64,000 nt of DNA from Umezawaea tangerina (GCF_003002815.1 NZ_PVTF01000007.1:310001-374000); one strand, 5' to 3'; shown: positions 33,395-41,789, counted from the stretch's first letter. A program made the numbers and translations. The notes: generated by a model not told the origin, from the letters alone.

Positions 33395-34251
33395 ACCTCC
33401 AGCTTCTGCCAGTCGTCGAGGTTCTGCAGCTCGAAGACCTCGGTGACGGACGCGATCCGGGACTCCAGCGAGGTCGTCTCGCCGAGGGTCAGGATCGTCT
33501 TGAACGTGTCGCGCAGCGCCGACACGGTGGCCCGCAGCCCCTGGTTCGCGTAGATCACCACGGACACGCCCGCCGCGGCGGCGTCGTCGACGTGCCACTC
33601 CGGGTAGGTGGTCGGGACGACGACCACCGGGCGGTGACCGTTCCACGCCCGCAGGAACTCCAGCACCTGGTCGTTGACCTTGGCCTTGGAGTGGATCAGC
33701 ACGGCGTCGGCGCCCGCGTCGGCGTAGGCGTGGCAGCGCTCCAGCGCCTCCTCGACGCTCAGCCCGCTGATCAGCGCCTCGGTCCTGGCGATCACGAAGA
33801 AGTCGGGGTCGCGCTGCGCGTTCTTCGCGGTCTCGACCTTGCTCGCGAACGCCTCGGTGCTCAGCAGCGTCTGCGCGCCGCCCGCGAAGCTGTTCATCTT
33901 CGGGAAGAGCTTGTCCTCCATGCACACGGCGGTGATGCCCGCGGCCTCGTACTCGTGCACCATGTGCGCCACGTTGAGGTTGTTGCCGTAGCCGGTGTCG
34001 CAGTCGGCGACGACCGGGATCGACAGCGCCTTCTGCATGTTCGACGCGCCTTCGAGGTACTCCGTCATCGTCATGACGCTCGCGTCGGGCAGGCAGCGGG
34101 CGGCGGACATCTCCAGGCTGGAGGCCCACACGCCCTGGAACCCCGCCTGTTCGGCCAGCGCGGCGCCCATGGCGTCGTGGGCGCCGGCGAGCCGGACCAC
34201 CTTGTTGGCGGCCAGCACGGTGCGGAAGCTCTGGTGTTCGCGCCTGAGCAT
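33391..34251 (-). CDS. pepM: Phosphoenolpyruvate phosphomutase
   Basis: A 286-residue member of the PEP mutase/isocitrate lyase superfamily. It rearranges phosphoenolpyruvate to phosphonopyruvate, the entry step of nearly all natural phosphonates. The diagnostic motif EDK-X5-NS is present as E112-D-K-LFPKM-N120-S; Mg ligands lie in ADCDTGYGN (D83, D85). Oxaloacetate decarboxylases and methylisocitrate lyases of the same fold lack EDK-X5-NS. The equilibrium favours PEP, so a strong pulling step must follow; the usual decarboxylase is not encoded here, and the facing dehydrogenase or the transaminase may do it. It has an AGGGAGA Shine-Dalgarno and sits third in the operon transaminase, FAD enzyme, PEP mutase, MFS, NRPS. 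Confidence 0.93.
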   Translation of the reverse strand: MLRREHQSFRTVLAANKVVRLAGAHDAMGAALAEQAGFQGVWASSLEMSAARCLPDASVMTMTEYLEGASNMQKALSIPVVADCDTGYGNNLNVAHMVHEYEAAGITAVCMEDKLFPKMNSFAGGAQTLLSTEAFASKVETAKNAQRDPDFFVIARTEALISGLSVEEALERCHAYADAGADAVLIHSKAKVNDQVLEFLRAWNGHRPVVVVPTTYPEWHVDDAAAAGVSVVIYANQGLRATVSALRDTFKTILTLGETTSLESRIASVTEVFELQNLDDWQKLEV

Positions 34252-34292
34252 TCGGTGTTCTCCCTGTGTGTCTCGTGGACCGTGGTTTCTCG

Positions 34293-34335
34293 GGGACCGG
34301 GTCCGCCGGTCCGTCGCGTCGCGGGACCGGGTCCG
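34293..34335 (-). repeat. Pair of 13-bp direct repeats upstream of the PEP mutase gene
   Basis: Two copies of GGGACCGGGTCCG (34293-34305 and 34323-34335), each self-complementary in its GGACC-GGGTCC core, occupy the 85-bp gap between the FAD-enzyme stop and the PEP mutase start. They could form alternative hairpins or a binding site that sets expression of the distal half of the operon. Confidence 0.5.
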
Positions 34336-34336
34336 G

Positions 34337-36535
34337 CTAGCGGACGAGGGCCGCGTCGAGGTCGTCCGCGGTCCGCACGTGGCCCCAGAACTCGTGGAGC
34401 CAGCGCAGGACGTCGTGCATGATGTGGTGGTCCTGGTTCGGGCGCAGCGCCCCAAGCTGGAAGAACATGACGCCCTCGCTGGGCGGCCCGAGGAACGTGA
34501 GCCGCTCGTCGGCCGAACCGCCGGACCGGACCGGGTGGAAGCCGTCGGTCAGGTCGAGCCCACCGGGCTCGAAGTCCGGCGCGCCGTCCTGGCCGGGGTT
34601 GCGCCACTTGCGGACCAGTCCGCGCCGCAGCAGGTTCGGGTAGATCGGTGAGAGGTCGGCCTCCGGGTCGAAGGAGTGCACCCTGGCGTCGACCAGGACG
34701 TCGAAGTCCCGTTCGACTCCGGTGTCCCGCCCGGTGACCCGCCACCGGCCGTCCACCCCGCGCACGCTCGCGCCGGGACCGACGGACACGTCGAGCAGCC
34801 CGTGCTCGACGAGCGCGAGCATCTTCTCCATGACCTCCAGCGCGGCGCCGTTGGCCAGCCGGTTGTGGTGTCGCATGTAGACGTCGAGGAACGTCCGGTG
34901 CGACCGGGCGGTCAGCCCGCCGAAGTCCACCGCGTGCGCGAGCACCGGCCGCAGGTCCCGCCAGACGCCGTCGGCTGCGGCCTTGACCGGGTTGTCGACG
35001 TTGTTCTGGTCGGCCCGCAGGTGGTCCAGCCGCATGAACTCCAGCAGCGCCTCGCGGAAGCCGTCCTCGCCCACCGTGCCGTCGACCGGCTCGATGGTGT
35101 CCTTCCAGGAGAACGCGTTGCCCGCCACGGTGGTCTCGTTGCCCCACGGCGACGTGGCGGCCGCCACGGCCGCGGCGAACGAGGCCGGGTCGTCGAGCAG
35201 CCCCGCCAGCTCCGCGGCGGCCGCCTCGCCGTACACCACGTGCAGGAAGCGGCGCAGCGCCGCGGACAGCAGGGGGTCGGTCCCGGCGATCGGCCGTTCA
35301 CCGCGCAGGACGGCGTCCAGGACGGCCGCCATCGTGGTGAACGCCTGCTCCAGCGGGCGCAGCAGCACGCGCTGGGCGCCCTCGGGGTCGACGTCGCCGC
35401 CCGCGTCGCGCAGGAACGCCTCGAACGCGGGCCGGGCGGCGTCGGCGAGCGCGGCACCGGCGTCGGGACCGAGCAGCGTGGTGTGCTGCAGCAGCGCCAT
35501 CTCCAGCAGCACGATCGGGAGGATGTGCCGCTCGAAGTCCAGCTGGCGGCGCACCCGGTCGCCGATGAGGACGGGGGAGCCGACCGCGGCCCGCAACCGG
35601 TCCACGGCGCCCTCGGTGAGGAACACGCCGCGGTGCTCCAGGTTCGCGAGGTCGCGCTCCTTCGCGTTGAACGGGCGGGCGAAGGTGAACAGGCCCGAAC
35701 CGCTGAACGCCAGGATCGACGCGGGCTCGCGGCCCGACGGCCGGTAGACCAGTCGGCCGTCGACCTCGTCGTAGGTGCCGCCCCGGCCTTCGGTCAGGTG
35801 CAGGACGACGTCGATAGCCGTCAGGCCCATGCCGGCGCACCCGATGGACTGGCCGGGCGCCACGACGTCCTCCGGCAGCCCCACCTCCAGCGGGTACACC
35901 GAGGACACGAAGGTCGCCGGGCCCTTGGCGGCGAACTCGGCCCACGCGCGCTGCCGGGGCAGCGACGCGGGGTCGTTCGCGGAGTGCCCGGTGAGCATCA
36001 GCACGTGGTCGACGACCCCCTGGGCGGCGCCGTCCGCGGTGACCGGGCGCAGGCCGTCGGCCTGCTCGACCAGGTCGACCACCTCGGTGCCGTGCAGGAG
36101 CACGTCGATCCGGGGGTGCGCCCGCAGCAGGTCGAGGTAGGTCCCGAACTGCTCCCGCAGCGCGAGCCCGTGGACGTAGCGCTTGGGCCAGTCCTCCGGG
36201 CTCAGGTCGAACGACGGGTCGCCCGTCTCGTCGAACTTGGTCCGGCACCACTCGTGCAGCGTCGGGCGCAGCTCCCTGGGCAGCAGCGGGCCCGCGTCCG
36301 ACACGCTCTCGTCCGCCGCGAAGGCGACCTGGCCGACGATCCGGTTGAGGAAGCTCGTGGTCGGCTGCTCGGCGCTGTGCACCTCGCCGTCGCCGAAGTG
36401 CCCGGAGCGGTCGTACACGTGGATCTCCAGCGAGGTCCCCTCGCCCAGCGAGTCCGCGGTGGCGGCGAGCCGCTCCATCACGTACGTCGCGCTGGGGCCC
36501 GCGCCGATCACCGCGAGGCGGACGGTCCTGCCCAT
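34337..36535 (-). CDS. FAD/NAD(P)-binding oxidoreductase (NAD_binding_9-like), phosphonate operon
   Basis: A 732-residue cytoplasmic flavoprotein. It begins with a Rossmann motif, LAVIGAGPSATYVMERLA (residues 6-23), and a second nucleotide-binding segment is near 225 (SIGCAGMGLTAIDVVLHL). The C-terminal third carries conserved-looking DARVHSFDPEADLSPIYPNLLRRGL and FLGPPSEGVMFFQLG. It resembles the large FAD-NAD(P)-binding family found in several antibiotic clusters, whose members oxidise amines or amino acids; the reaction here is unknown. Its start overlaps the transaminase stop by one base (TGATG), so an amino-phosphonate made by the transaminase is the most natural substrate. That is inference from linkage only. 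Confidence 0.75.
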   Translation of the reverse strand: MGRTVRLAVIGAGPSATYVMERLAATADSLGEGTSLEIHVYDRSGHFGDGEVHSAEQPTTSFLNRIVGQVAFAADESVSDAGPLLPRELRPTLHEWCRTKFDETGDPSFDLSPEDWPKRYVHGLALREQFGTYLDLLRAHPRIDVLLHGTEVVDLVEQADGLRPVTADGAAQGVVDHVLMLTGHSANDPASLPRQRAWAEFAAKGPATFVSSVYPLEVGLPEDVVAPGQSIGCAGMGLTAIDVVLHLTEGRGGTYDEVDGRLVYRPSGREPASILAFSGSGLFTFARPFNAKERDLANLEHRGVFLTEGAVDRLRAAVGSPVLIGDRVRRQLDFERHILPIVLLEMALLQHTTLLGPDAGAALADAARPAFEAFLRDAGGDVDPEGAQRVLLRPLEQAFTTMAAVLDAVLRGERPIAGTDPLLSAALRRFLHVVYGEAAAAELAGLLDDPASFAAAVAAATSPWGNETTVAGNAFSWKDTIEPVDGTVGEDGFREALLEFMRLDHLRADQNNVDNPVKAAADGVWRDLRPVLAHAVDFGGLTARSHRTFLDVYMRHHNRLANGAALEVMEKMLALVEHGLLDVSVGPGASVRGVDGRWRVTGRDTGVERDFDVLVDARVHSFDPEADLSPIYPNLLRRGLVRKWRNPGQDGAPDFEPGGLDLTDGFHPVRSGGSADERLTFLGPPSEGVMFFQLGALRPNQDHHIMHDVLRWLHEFWGHVRTADDLDAALVR

Positions 36536-37683
36536 CAGGCGGCACCCCCGGTCCGGACGGCGGGCAGCACCCGGTCGAGCGCGCTGAAGAAGCCCTTGAT
36601 GTCGGCCTCGTCGAGCTGGCCCATGTTCGCGACCCGGAACACCGCGCCCAGCTCCTCCTGCACGCCGTACACCACGTAGCCCTCGTCCTTCAGGCCGTCG
36701 TGCAGGTCGGCGTAGCGCACGCCGTCGGGCACCATGACGTTGGTGACGCTGTTGCTCCAGTGCTCGGCGGGCAGCAGGAACTCCATGCCCCGTTCGGCGA
36801 GCCCCGCGCGGACCTGCGCCGCGAGCTCGGCGTAGCGGGCCGCCCGGCCGGTGACGGTCTCCTCCAGCACCAGGTCGAGCGCCTGCTCGAAGGCGAACAT
36901 CACCTGCACCGCGGGCGTGAACAGCGGCGCGCCCACGATCGCCTGGCCGCGGTAGTGGCCGTGCAGGTCGAGGTAGAACGTGTGCGCCGGCACGTCGGCC
37001 AGCTCCTCGAAGCGGGACCTCGGCGCGCAGACGAAGCTGACGCCGGGCAGGCCCTCCAGGCACTTGTTCGCCGTGGCCACGCACCAGTCGACGTGGTCGG
37101 CCAGCATGTCGAAGCTCTCCGCGCCGACGCTGCTGATCGCGTCGACCAGCAGGGACCGGCCCAGCCGGTGGGTGATCTCGCCGATGGCGCGGACCGGGTT
37201 GAGCATCCCGGTGCTGGTCTCGTGGTGGACCATCGCCACGTGGGTGATCGTCGGGTCGTCCACCAGCGCCCGCTCGACCGCCGCCGGGTCGATCGGGTTG
37301 GTCCAGCCGAACTCCAGGTACGTCTCGTCGATGCCGTGGGTGGCCACGATGAGGTGGATGCGCAGGCCGTAGTTCCCGTTGTCCAGCACCAGGATCCGGC
37401 CGTCGGCGGGGACGACCGACGAGACGGCCGCCTCCAGCGCCGCGGTGCCCGACCCCGCCAGCAGCACGCTCGTGCAGGTCTCGTCGCCGCCGCACACCGC
37501 GGTGGCCTTCGCCCGGACCCTGGTCATCAGGTCGGCGACCTCGGGCTCGCGGTGGCAGACGTCGGGGTAGGCCAGCGCGGAGCGGACCCGCTCGTGCACG
37601 TTGACCGGGCCGGGGTTGAGCAGGACCGTCCTGGACGGCGGAGGTGCGGCCTTTCCGTACTTCGACGCGAATGCGTCCGGCAT
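36535..37683 (-). CDS. 2-aminoethylphosphonate-pyruvate transaminase-like enzyme (PhnW family)
   Basis: A 382-residue class V PLP aminotransferase close in size to PhnW (about 367). The PLP lysine is K207 in TANKCLEGLPG, with the ring-binding Asp at D181 (VDAISSVGAES). It opens with the family signature VLLNPGPVNV and CHREPE. PhnW interconverts phosphonoacetaldehyde and 2-aminoethylphosphonate with pyruvate/alanine. Without a decarboxylase gene nearby, an alternative substrate is a C3 phosphonoaldehyde or phosphonopyruvate itself. It is the first gene of the phosphonate/NRPS operon, divergent from the 38328-44105 operon. The ATG at 37683 was chosen because similarity begins there. Confidence 0.88.
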   Translation of the reverse strand: MPDAFASKYGKAAPPPSRTVLLNPGPVNVHERVRSALAYPDVCHREPEVADLMTRVRAKATAVCGGDETCTSVLLAGSGTAALEAAVSSVVPADGRILVLDNGNYGLRIHLIVATHGIDETYLEFGWTNPIDPAAVERALVDDPTITHVAMVHHETSTGMLNPVRAIGEITHRLGRSLLVDAISSVGAESFDMLADHVDWCVATANKCLEGLPGVSFVCAPRSRFEELADVPAHTFYLDLHGHYRGQAIVGAPLFTPAVQVMFAFEQALDLVLEETVTGRAARYAELAAQVRAGLAERGMEFLLPAEHWSNSVTNVMVPDGVRYADLHDGLKDEGYVVYGVQEELGAVFRVANMGQLDEADIKGFFSALDRVLPAVRTGGAA

Positions 37684-37934
37684 GAAGTGCTCGCTTTCGT
37701 CTACTGGACAGGCGGCTAAACGCGCGGATACCGTCCCAATTGGTTCGGAACCGGGTGCGACATCCACCGGACGCCAGTCCGGCAAAATGGACATACCTCC
37801 CGGACCGGCAATGCCGATTCCGCTGCTCGCTGAATTGCACGGTGAATAAACGCGCGTATTCGGCGTTCGGCGGATATCAGCAGTTAACCAGAAAGCCGCC
37901 TGCTGTACCTGCTCCGTTCGGGTGACTGGGAAGT

Positions 37935-37950
37935 GCATGTCCGGTGACAT
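37935..37950 (+). promoter_or_regulatory. Palindrome in divergent phosphonate promoter
   Basis: The perfect repeat CATGTC-CGGT-GACATG lies 252 bp upstream of the transaminase start. It could be an operator for an unlinked regulator. Confidence 0.4.
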
Positions 37951-38070
37951 GTTGTCCACTTCCGGACTTCTGGTGTTCGAGGGGTTCCCCTTGTGTCGCA
38001 ACGCCTGTACCGATCATGCTATGGCCAGGCGACGCGAGGTGGCCGTCGCCGGCGGCACGATGCCGGGCGG

Positions 38071-38098
38071 ACGGCGAGTTGTTGTCGACACTCGCCGT
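38071..38098 (+). promoter_or_regulatory. 9-bp stem hairpin in divergent phosphonate promoter
   Basis: Perfect arms ACGGCGAGT / ACTCGCCGT with a 10-nt loop that contains most of the palindrome TGTCGACA. It may be an operator or a leader structure for either operon. Confidence 0.45.
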
Positions 38099-38287
38099 TA
38101 ACTTGACGTCGAAAGGCGGAATCATCTACTTTACGAAACTTTCGGCCACTGCTGTCGCGTATCGACAAATCAATGGGGTGCGTTCGCGCCAAGCAAATGT
38201 GTCCTGTATCGCACTACCCCTCATGTCGGTGGCGATCCGGGAAGAAAGTGGTTAGACCTGAAGTATCGCAACCGCCCCGACGGTCAA

Positions 38288-38309
38288 GGGCGGACCTACC
38301 AGGCCGCCC
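38288..38309 (+). promoter_or_regulatory. Leader hairpin just upstream of first gene
   Basis: GGGCGG-A-CCT pairs with AGG-CCGCCC around a 3-nt loop, ending 18 nt before the ATG at 38328 and just ahead of the Shine-Dalgarno. It could attenuate or stabilise the operon transcript. Confidence 0.4.
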
Positions 38310-38327
38310 TTCGAACGGAAAGCGAGA

Positions 38328-38681
38328 ATGTCCGCACAAGACACGCTCGGCGGTGGCGCCGCCCTTGTCCTGCCCGAGTTCGACGACCCTCCCGCGGACC
38401 AGGGGGCGGCGCTGACCTTCCACTGGCGGGAGACCCTCCGGCAGACCACCGCGGCGGGCACCGCGAGAGGGTACGACCTGCCTCGGCCCGAGGGGTGGGC
38501 GGCCCACCGGCTGGTGCCCTGGCGCGTCGAGTTCTGGCACGGCCACGCGAGCCGCCTGCACCGCAGGCACCCCCGCACCGCCGACGGCGACGGCTGGACC
38601 GCCCGGCGGCCGCACCCCCGACCTGCTCTGACCGACCCCGGCAAGACGATCTCTTGGCGCGACGGAGAGGAACGCAGTTGA
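38328..38681 (+). CDS. Mini-protein resembling the ends of pyridoxamine-phosphate oxidase
   Basis: A 117-residue protein. Its N-terminus (LPEFDDPPAD) resembles the PdxH entry region, and residues 55-97 (EGWAAHRLVPWRVEFWHGHASRLHRR, ending in DGDGWTARRPHP) match the PdxH C-terminal dimerisation segment. The roughly 120-residue FMN-binding barrel in between is missing, so it cannot bind FMN by itself in the PdxH way. It could be an internal-deletion relic, a subunit partnering another PNPOx (a full PdxH lies at 44116), or a recruited small protein. Being first gene of a tight operon with a good Shine-Dalgarno and a 4-bp overlap with the next start argues that it is expressed. Confidence 0.7.
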   Translation: MSAQDTLGGGAALVLPEFDDPPADQGAALTFHWRETLRQTTAAGTARGYDLPRPEGWAAHRLVPWRVEFWHGHASRLHRRHPRTADGDGWTARRPHPRPALTDPGKTISWRDGEERS

Positions 38682-39667
38682 CGACATCGAGGGCCGAACG
38701 ACCCGGCACCGGCACCACCACGTTGAAGCGGTCGATCCTGGTGCTCGACCCGATCGACGAGACCGCGCTGCGCAGCCTGGAGGAGGACTTCGACGTCCGC
38801 GTCCGGTTCCAGCCGCCGGAGGCGGAGCTGCGGGAGCTGGTCCGCGACGTCGACGTGCTGATCGTGCGCAGCGGTGTCCGGATCGACGCGTCCGTGGTCG
38901 CCGCCGCCACCCGGCTGTCGCTGGTGTGCCGCGCGGGTTCGGGCACCGACAACCTCGACCTGGTCGCGCTCGCCGCGGCGGGCGTGCGGGTCTTCAACGT
39001 GCCGGGCGGCTCGTCCGCGGCCGTGGCCGAGCTGGCGCTGGGCCTGACCTTCGCCGTCGCCAGGAAGATCGCCCTCGCCGACCGGCAGCTGCGGGAGGGC
39101 ATCTGGGACAAGCCCCGCCTCGCGGGCCGCGAGCTGGGCGGCAGCGTGCTCGGTGTGGTCGGCCACGGCGCCATCGGCTCGCGGGTCGCCGCGCTGGGGC
39201 GTGCGCTGTCGATGCGGGTGCTGGTCACCTCGCGCCGCGACGACGAGGAGTACCGCCGCGGCGTCACGGCGAGCGGCGCGGAACCGGTCGGCCTCAAGGA
39301 CCTGCTCGCCTCCTCCGACGTGGTGTGCCTCGCCGTCCCGCTCACCGACGCCACCCGCGGGATGGTCGGTGCGGGCGAGCTGGCGCTGATGAAGGACTCC
39401 GCGTTCCTGATCAACGTCGCCCGTGCGGGTGTCGTCGAGGAGGACGCGCTGCTGGCGGCGTTGCGGGACCGGACGATCGCGGGTGCCGGCCTCGACGTGG
39501 TGTCCAACGAGCGCACCCGCAGCCCGTTCGCGGACCTCGACAACGTCGTCCTGACCCCGCACATCGGCGCGATGTCGCTGGACGCGCAGCGGCGGATCGG
39601 CGAGATCGTGGTCGACTCGATCCGCACGGCGCTGACGGGCGGCGACATCGCGAACGTGGTGTGCTGA
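38678..39667 (+). CDS. D-2-hydroxyacid dehydrogenase (phosphoglycerate dehydrogenase-like)
   Basis: A 329-residue NAD-dependent dehydrogenase of the SerA/D-lactate family. The nucleotide motif is GHGAIG (162-167), and the catalytic triad appears as R249 (INVARAG), E278 and H295 (LTPHIGAMS). The ACT regulatory domain of housekeeping SerA is absent. Family enzymes interconvert 2-oxo and 2-hydroxy acids, so reduction of phosphonopyruvate to phosphonolactate is a natural proposal and would pull the unfavourable PEP mutase step. The TTG at 38678 is chosen as start because a GAGAGGA Shine-Dalgarno precedes it and it overlaps the upstream stop. Confidence 0.85.
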   Translation: MTTSRAERPGTGTTTLKRSILVLDPIDETALRSLEEDFDVRVRFQPPEAELRELVRDVDVLIVRSGVRIDASVVAAATRLSLVCRAGSGTDNLDLVALAAAGVRVFNVPGGSSAAVAELALGLTFAVARKIALADRQLREGIWDKPRLAGRELGGSVLGVVGHGAIGSRVAALGRALSMRVLVTSRRDDEEYRRGVTASGAEPVGLKDLLASSDVVCLAVPLTDATRGMVGAGELALMKDSAFLINVARAGVVEEDALLAALRDRTIAGAGLDVVSNERTRSPFADLDNVVLTPHIGAMSLDAQRRIGEIVVDSIRTALTGGDIANVVC

Positions 39668-39669
39668 GC

Positions 39670-40701
39670 GTGCCGACCACGACGATGGCGGCCGCCGTCC
39701 TGTCGCGCGACCGGGTCATCGAGCACCGGTCCGTCGACCGCCCCGAGCCCGGACCCGGCGAGCTGCTGGTGCGGGTGAGCCGCACCGGGATCTGCGGGTC
39801 CGACCTGGCCACTTACGCCGGGCACCACCCGTACAAGACCGCGCCGGTGGTGCTCGGCCACGAGCTCAGCGGCCACGTGGTGAGGGTGGGCGCGGACGTC
39901 GAGGGGTTCGCCGAGGGCGACCGGGTCTGCTCGGCCGCGTTCTCCCACTGCGGGGAGTGCGTCGACTGCGCGGCCGGGGCCACGAACCGGTGCACGAGCA
40001 GGCTCAACCTCAGCCACCTCGGCTGGGAGGGGTCGTTCGCGGAGTACGTGCTGCTGCGCCCGAACATGGCCTTCCGGCTGCCCGCCGAGGTGGACGACGA
40101 ACTCGGCGCGCTGGTCGAACCGCTGTCCATCGGGCTGCACGCCGTGCGGCTCGCCACCGGCGTGGCGGGCGGCGACGTCGCGGTGCTCGGCACCGGCGGC
40201 ATCGGGCTGAGCTGCCTGGTGGCCGCGGTCCGACTGGGCGCCCGCGCCGTCACGTGCGTGGACATCGGGACGCAGAAGCGCGCCCTGGCACTGGAACTGG
40301 GCGCCGAGTCCTTCGTGGACGGAGCCGACCCCGGTGCGGTGCCCACCGGCGCGGACGTCGTGCTGGTGGCCTCCGGTCACCCCGGCGCGCTCGCGCAGGC
40401 GGCGGCGATGACCAGGCCCGGCGGCGAGGTGGTCGTGGTCAGCTACTTCGACCGACCGCAGGACGTCGACCTCAACCCGCTGGTGTCGCAGGAGGTCGTG
40501 GTCCGGTTCTCCGCGCTGTCCACGGCGGCGGACTTCACCGAGGTGATCGGCTGGCTGGAGCGCGGCGAGGTGGACCCGCGCCCGATGGTCACGCACAGGT
40601 TCCCGCTGGCCGCCGCCGACGAGGCGATGCGCGTGCTGGCGAAGGGCGGCCCGGTGGGCAAGGTCGTCCTGGCGGTCTCGGACGGGAGGGGTGGGCGATG
40701 A
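39670..40701 (+). CDS. Zinc-dependent alcohol dehydrogenase (MDR family)
   Basis: A 343-residue medium-chain dehydrogenase like sorbitol or threonine dehydrogenases. Catalytic Zn ligands are C42 (GICGSD) and H64-E65 (GHELSGH), and the structural Zn cysteines are C94, C97, C100 and C108. The Rossmann motif is VLGTGGIGLSC near 180. In this operon it could oxidise the C2 alcohol of a dihydroxypropyl- or hydroxypropyl-phosphonate to a ketone, or reduce an aldehyde. It follows the hydroxyacid dehydrogenase by 2 bp, and its stop overlaps the ArgC-like start (ATGA). An alternative GTG at 39661 would add three residues. Confidence 0.9.
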   Translation: MPTTTMAAAVLSRDRVIEHRSVDRPEPGPGELLVRVSRTGICGSDLATYAGHHPYKTAPVVLGHELSGHVVRVGADVEGFAEGDRVCSAAFSHCGECVDCAAGATNRCTSRLNLSHLGWEGSFAEYVLLRPNMAFRLPAEVDDELGALVEPLSIGLHAVRLATGVAGGDVAVLGTGGIGLSCLVAAVRLGARAVTCVDIGTQKRALALELGAESFVDGADPGAVPTGADVVLVASGHPGALAQAAAMTRPGGEVVVVSYFDRPQDVDLNPLVSQEVVVRFSALSTAADFTEVIGWLERGEVDPRPMVTHRFPLAAADEAMRVLAKGGPVGKVVLAVSDGRGGR

Positions 40702-41789
40702 GCGGCGGAGGACGTGACCTCGTGGTCGGCGTGGTCGGCGCGGCGGGGTACACCGGGGGCGAGCTGTGCAGGCTGCTGCTCGGCCACCCGGACGTCGGCA
40801 CGATCCTGCCCGCGGTGCGCGACGACCGGTCGTTCGAGCGGACCCACCCCAACCTCGCGGGCTCCGGCCTCGTGTTCACCACCGTGGACGAGCTGGAGGC
40901 GCGGGCGGTGGACCTGGACGTGGTGTTCTTCTGCACCCCGACCGGCCACGCCATGCTGGCCGCGCGGCACTACCTGGACGCGGGCGCGGTCGTGGTGGAC
41001 CTCAGCGCGGACTTCCGGTTCGCCGACCCGGCCGCCTTCGAACGCGCCCACGGGGTGGTGCACGCGGCGCCCGAACTGCTCGACGAGGCCGTGTACGGCG
41101 CCACCGAGCTGAACCGGGACCTGGTGCGCAAGGCGCGCCTCATCGCCAACCCCGGCTGCTACGCCCTCACCGCCGTGCTGGCGCTGGCCCCGCTGCTCGA
41201 CGCCCGCGGCGACGGGATCCACGACGTGGCCGTGCACGCCGTCAACGGCACCACCGGGGCGGGCACCACGCCGAAGAAGGACCTGGCCCACGCCGAGGTC
41301 TTCGGGTCCATGCTCGCCTACAGCCTCGAAGGCCACCGCCACGGACCCGAGCTCGAGGCCGTGTTCGGCGCGCTGACCGGCCACGAGGTCGGCGTGGACC
41401 TCAACACCACGCACGGGAACTTCGCCAGGGGCATCCACCTGCAGGCCAACGTCCGACTCACCGGACCGACCTCGCGCGCGGAGCTGCTGGAGACCTACAC
41501 CCGGTTCTACGGCGCGGGCCACGACGGCGAGTTCTTCGTGCTGGTCAACGACAACGCCCGCACCGGGAAGATCAACGACAAGCAGTACGACCTGTACCCG
41601 AGGCTGGCCGACGTGGTCGGCTCGAACTTCTGCCACCTCGGCCTCGACCACGACGCCGACCGGAACGTGGTGAAGGTCGTCGCGGTCACCGACAACCTCG
41701 TGAAGGGCGCGGCCGGGTCGGCGATCCAGAACATGAACGTCGCACTGGGCCTGCCCGAGACGGCGGGGCTGCGCGCGTATGCGCTCTGA
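40698..41789 (+). CDS. ArgC-like acyl-phosphate reductase
   Basis: A 363-residue homologue of N-acetyl-gamma-glutamyl-phosphate reductase. NADP binding is at GAAGYTGGELCRLL (residues 14-27) and the catalytic Cys is C154 in IANPGCYALT. Such enzymes reduce an acyl phosphate to an aldehyde through a thioester. No other arginine genes are present, and the next gene is a PGK-like kinase that could make the acyl phosphate, so this pair would convert a carboxylate to an aldehyde. An acyl phosphate of phosphonolactate is the suggested substrate (inference). ATGA overlap upstream and 11-bp overlap downstream. Confidence 0.88.
   Translation: MSGGGRDLVVGVVGAAGYTGGELCRLLLGHPDVGTILPAVRDDRSFERTHPNLAGSGLVFTTVDELEARAVDLDVVFFCTPTGHAMLAARHYLDAGAVVVDLSADFRFADPAAFERAHGVVHAAPELLDEAVYGATELNRDLVRKARLIANPGCYALTAVLALAPLLDARGDGIHDVAVHAVNGTTGAGTTPKKDLAHAEVFGSMLAYSLEGHRHGPELEAVFGALTGHEVGVDLNTTHGNFARGIHLQANVRLTGPTSRAELLETYTRFYGAGHDGEFFVLVNDNARTGKINDKQYDLYPRLADVVGSNFCHLGLDHDADRNVVKVVAVTDNLVKGAAGSAIQNMNVALGLPETAGLRAYAL

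Larger units (their letters stand above)
37684..38327. other. 644-bp divergent promoter region, relatively AT-rich
   Basis: No gene is supported here. It separates the two phosphonate operons and is visibly less GC-rich than its surroundings, with runs such as TCTACTTTACGAAAC. It holds three inverted repeats described separately (37935, 38071, 38288) and a GGAAAGCGAGA Shine-Dalgarno immediately before the ATG at 38328. Long leaders on both sides are likely. Confidence 0.7.

Noticed and set aside
33391-34251. Isocitrate/methylisocitrate lyase or oxaloacetate decarboxylase
   Set aside because: These relatives lack EDK-X5-NS, which is intact here, and the phosphonate-type neighbours support PEP mutase.
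37684-38327. Small ORFs in the divergent phosphonate promoter region
   Set aside because: Short, without Shine-Dalgarno or recognisable domains, and the stretch carries palindromes typical of control regions.
40698-41789. Housekeeping arginine biosynthesis argC
   Set aside because: No argJ, argB, argD or argR follows, the partner kinase is PGK-like rather than ArgB, and the gene is overlapped by phosphonate-operon genes on both sides.
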